A stretch of 64,000 bases of DNA from Bathynomus jamesi (lineage: Eukaryota; Arthropoda; Malacostraca; Isopoda; Cirolanidae). The DNA lies in assembly GCA_023014485.1 (NCBI GenBank), contig JAJOZX010000996.1:873501-937500 (forward strand). Reading direction: 5' to 3'. The translations under genes and the position numbers were made by a program. The notes below the pieces were generated by a model. The model had not been told where the DNA came from, made no database searches, and was given only the letters and a program-made list of their open reading frames with translations. Of this stretch, positions 61,437 to 64,000 are shown piece by piece (position 1 is the first letter of the stretch; each line of letters begins with the position of its first letter).

Positions 61437-61800
61437 CACTCAGCTTTGAACCAGAACTTTTTCTGGTCTTTCGTCTTTGCTTAGCAAGTGGTGGCTACAC
61501 AATCTTCACCAAGCTTTGTATCTGAAACATAGAAAATTATCACAGTGAAACTCTACAGTAGTAGCCTATAACAGCTGTTACAATGGTTTTGTTTGGTAAG
61601 AAACCGGTCTGTTATATTTCTACTACAGTGTATGTTCTGTACATAACCAGAAAACGAAAAGTGGAAATTTGAACACTTAAACGTGATTTTTAGCAAAAGT
61701 TCAAGAAAACAAACCCCCTCCTAAAATTTAATTTTACACAGGAATACATACTGCCAATCTTGAAATTCGCACTTCAGTGATCATGATACACCCTAATACA

Positions 61801-63399
<1,599 letters not shown>

Positions 63400-63648
63400 C
63401 TGCATGGAGACGAACCATTTATTTTATAACATGCGCTGGCTCTAGTTCACGCGGCTCGTGCAACATCTGCGTGGTTTGATGTTCATGAAATTGAAGTACC
63501 ACCATGGCCAACTAATTCTCCTGAGCTGAATTCCATAGAAAATCTTTGCAATATTGCTCAGCAGAAGGTCCAGAATCGTAAACCAGGAACACTTAGTGAA
63601 CTGAAGAGGTGTTTGATGACAAAGATAAAAAGTTTGATAAAGGTTTAA
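63400..63648 (+). pseudogene. Tc1-type transposase remnant, C-terminal end
   Basis: One frame reads HGDEPFIL, a stop, HALALVHAARATSAWFDVHE and then VPPWPTNSPELNSIENL, QQKVQNRKPGTLSELKRCL. The order fits Tc1-type transposases (D-x-A-x2-H before a PWP-SPDLNPIENLW block). The QHDNAP aspartate is lost (HALA) and SPDLNPIENLW has become SPELNSIENLC, so it is inactive. Stop near 63646. Confidence 0.75.
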
Positions 63649-64000
63649 TATATTAGTAGTACTGAATAAACATAATGAATTTATCCTATTTTTTGTAACA
63701 TCTGACAAGATATTCTAATATTTTGTTATGTCGCTATGCATTAACCTTTCACTATTTAATAAAGTTTTAGCTATATTTTAACTTGGCACACAGAAGTGTC
63801 TTTTTATCATAATGACGTCAGAGGTACTCGACGGTCGAAGTGCCTACGAACGTTCTTTCTTTGTTTCTTATGGTCGGCCAAACCACTGGCTAGATTTGGA
63901 TAAGACTTGGGGGATAGGGGTAACTGAGGTCGGGGAAGAACATAGGCTATGTGGCGTCGGCCTCTGAGGTCATATATACACACACATATATATATGAAAA
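63649..64000. other. Unassigned sequence to window end
   Basis: No gene recognised; ends in CA/TA alternation (63975-64000). Confidence 0.4.

Larger units (their letters stand above)
58160..61795 (-). mobile_element. DNA transposon with about 140-bp inverted ends, 3.6 kb
   Basis: Left end TAGGGTGTATCATGCTCA (58160); the right end, reverse complemented, is TAGGGTGTATCATGATCA (61795). Pairing extends about 140 bp (for example TTTCAAGATTGGCAGTATGT on both sides). It lies 12 bp after the previous element and starts with the same TAGGGTG. It codes for a transposase-like protein on the minus strand that has the same order of parts as the previous element's gene. No target duplication other than the TA of TAGGG is visible. 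Confidence 0.8.

Overview
This window looks like a nuclear fragment of an arthropod genome, most plausibly a crustacean. The reasons are the density of TA, GA, GT and ATT microsatellites, tRNA-derived SINE-like units, Penelope-like retroelements with hammerhead ribozymes, several LINE families, hAT and Tc1/mariner-type transposons and MITEs, short TTAGG-type runs, and spliceosomal-type intron borders. Species cannot be fixed from sequence alone. I found no rRNA, no functional tRNA, no CRISPR array and no intact host gene. One 88-nt candidate exon and one multicopy uncharacterised protein remnant are the only possible host-like coding sequence.

Layout. 1-1516: 3' end of a Penelope-like element (reverse transcriptase end plus GIY-YIG nuclease) with three hammerhead ribozyme copies in inverted array. 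1609-3858: a LINE copy with its 5' part inverted. 4.1-18 kb: SSRs, two SINE-like units, an AT-rich minisatellite (6.0-7.0 kb), a decayed LINE (8.3-9.5 kb), MITEs and unassigned sequence. 18.1-18.9 kb: broken copy of a multicopy uncharacterised protein gene.

19.05-33.64 kb: remains of a virus-like or Polinton-like element. It has a protein-primed family B DNA polymerase (pPolB) gene about 4.3 kb long, broken by frameshifts and by a hAT MITE, with an extra rearranged polymerase fragment upstream and a compact set of small unassigned ORFs downstream (28.6-33.6 kb). A nearly intact LINE (24.0-28.2 kb) lies immediately 3' of the polymerase stop. A 3.1-kb hAT transposon with a perfect 8-bp target duplication splits the first downstream ORF. 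The order of insertions can be read from the nesting.

33.8-40 kb: LINE 3' fragment, low-complexity DNA, a perfect 33-bp hairpin, a second Penelope-like element with an inverted 5' piece, and a self-complementary satellite (39.2-40.0 kb). 40.48-54.46 kb: two inverted copies of one segment around a repeat-rich centre. Each copy carries the N-terminal part of the same transposase-like protein. The left side received a Tc1/mariner composite holding another gene, and the right side a 5'-truncated RTE-type LINE and a hAT MITE. 55.9-61.8 kb: two neighbouring DNA transposons with long terminal inverted repeats, both beginning TAGGGTG, coding for related large transposase-like proteins. 61.8-64 kb: a MITE, SSRs and a Tc1 remnant.

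The observations most worth a second look are (a) the broken pPolB element and its unassigned gene set, (b) three transposon lineages in one window that appear to share an N-terminal domain and TAGG-type ends, (c) the inverted hammerhead ribozyme triplet, and (d) repeats that grew out of transposon coding sequence. All gene function calls are from visible motifs and remembered family features; no search was run.
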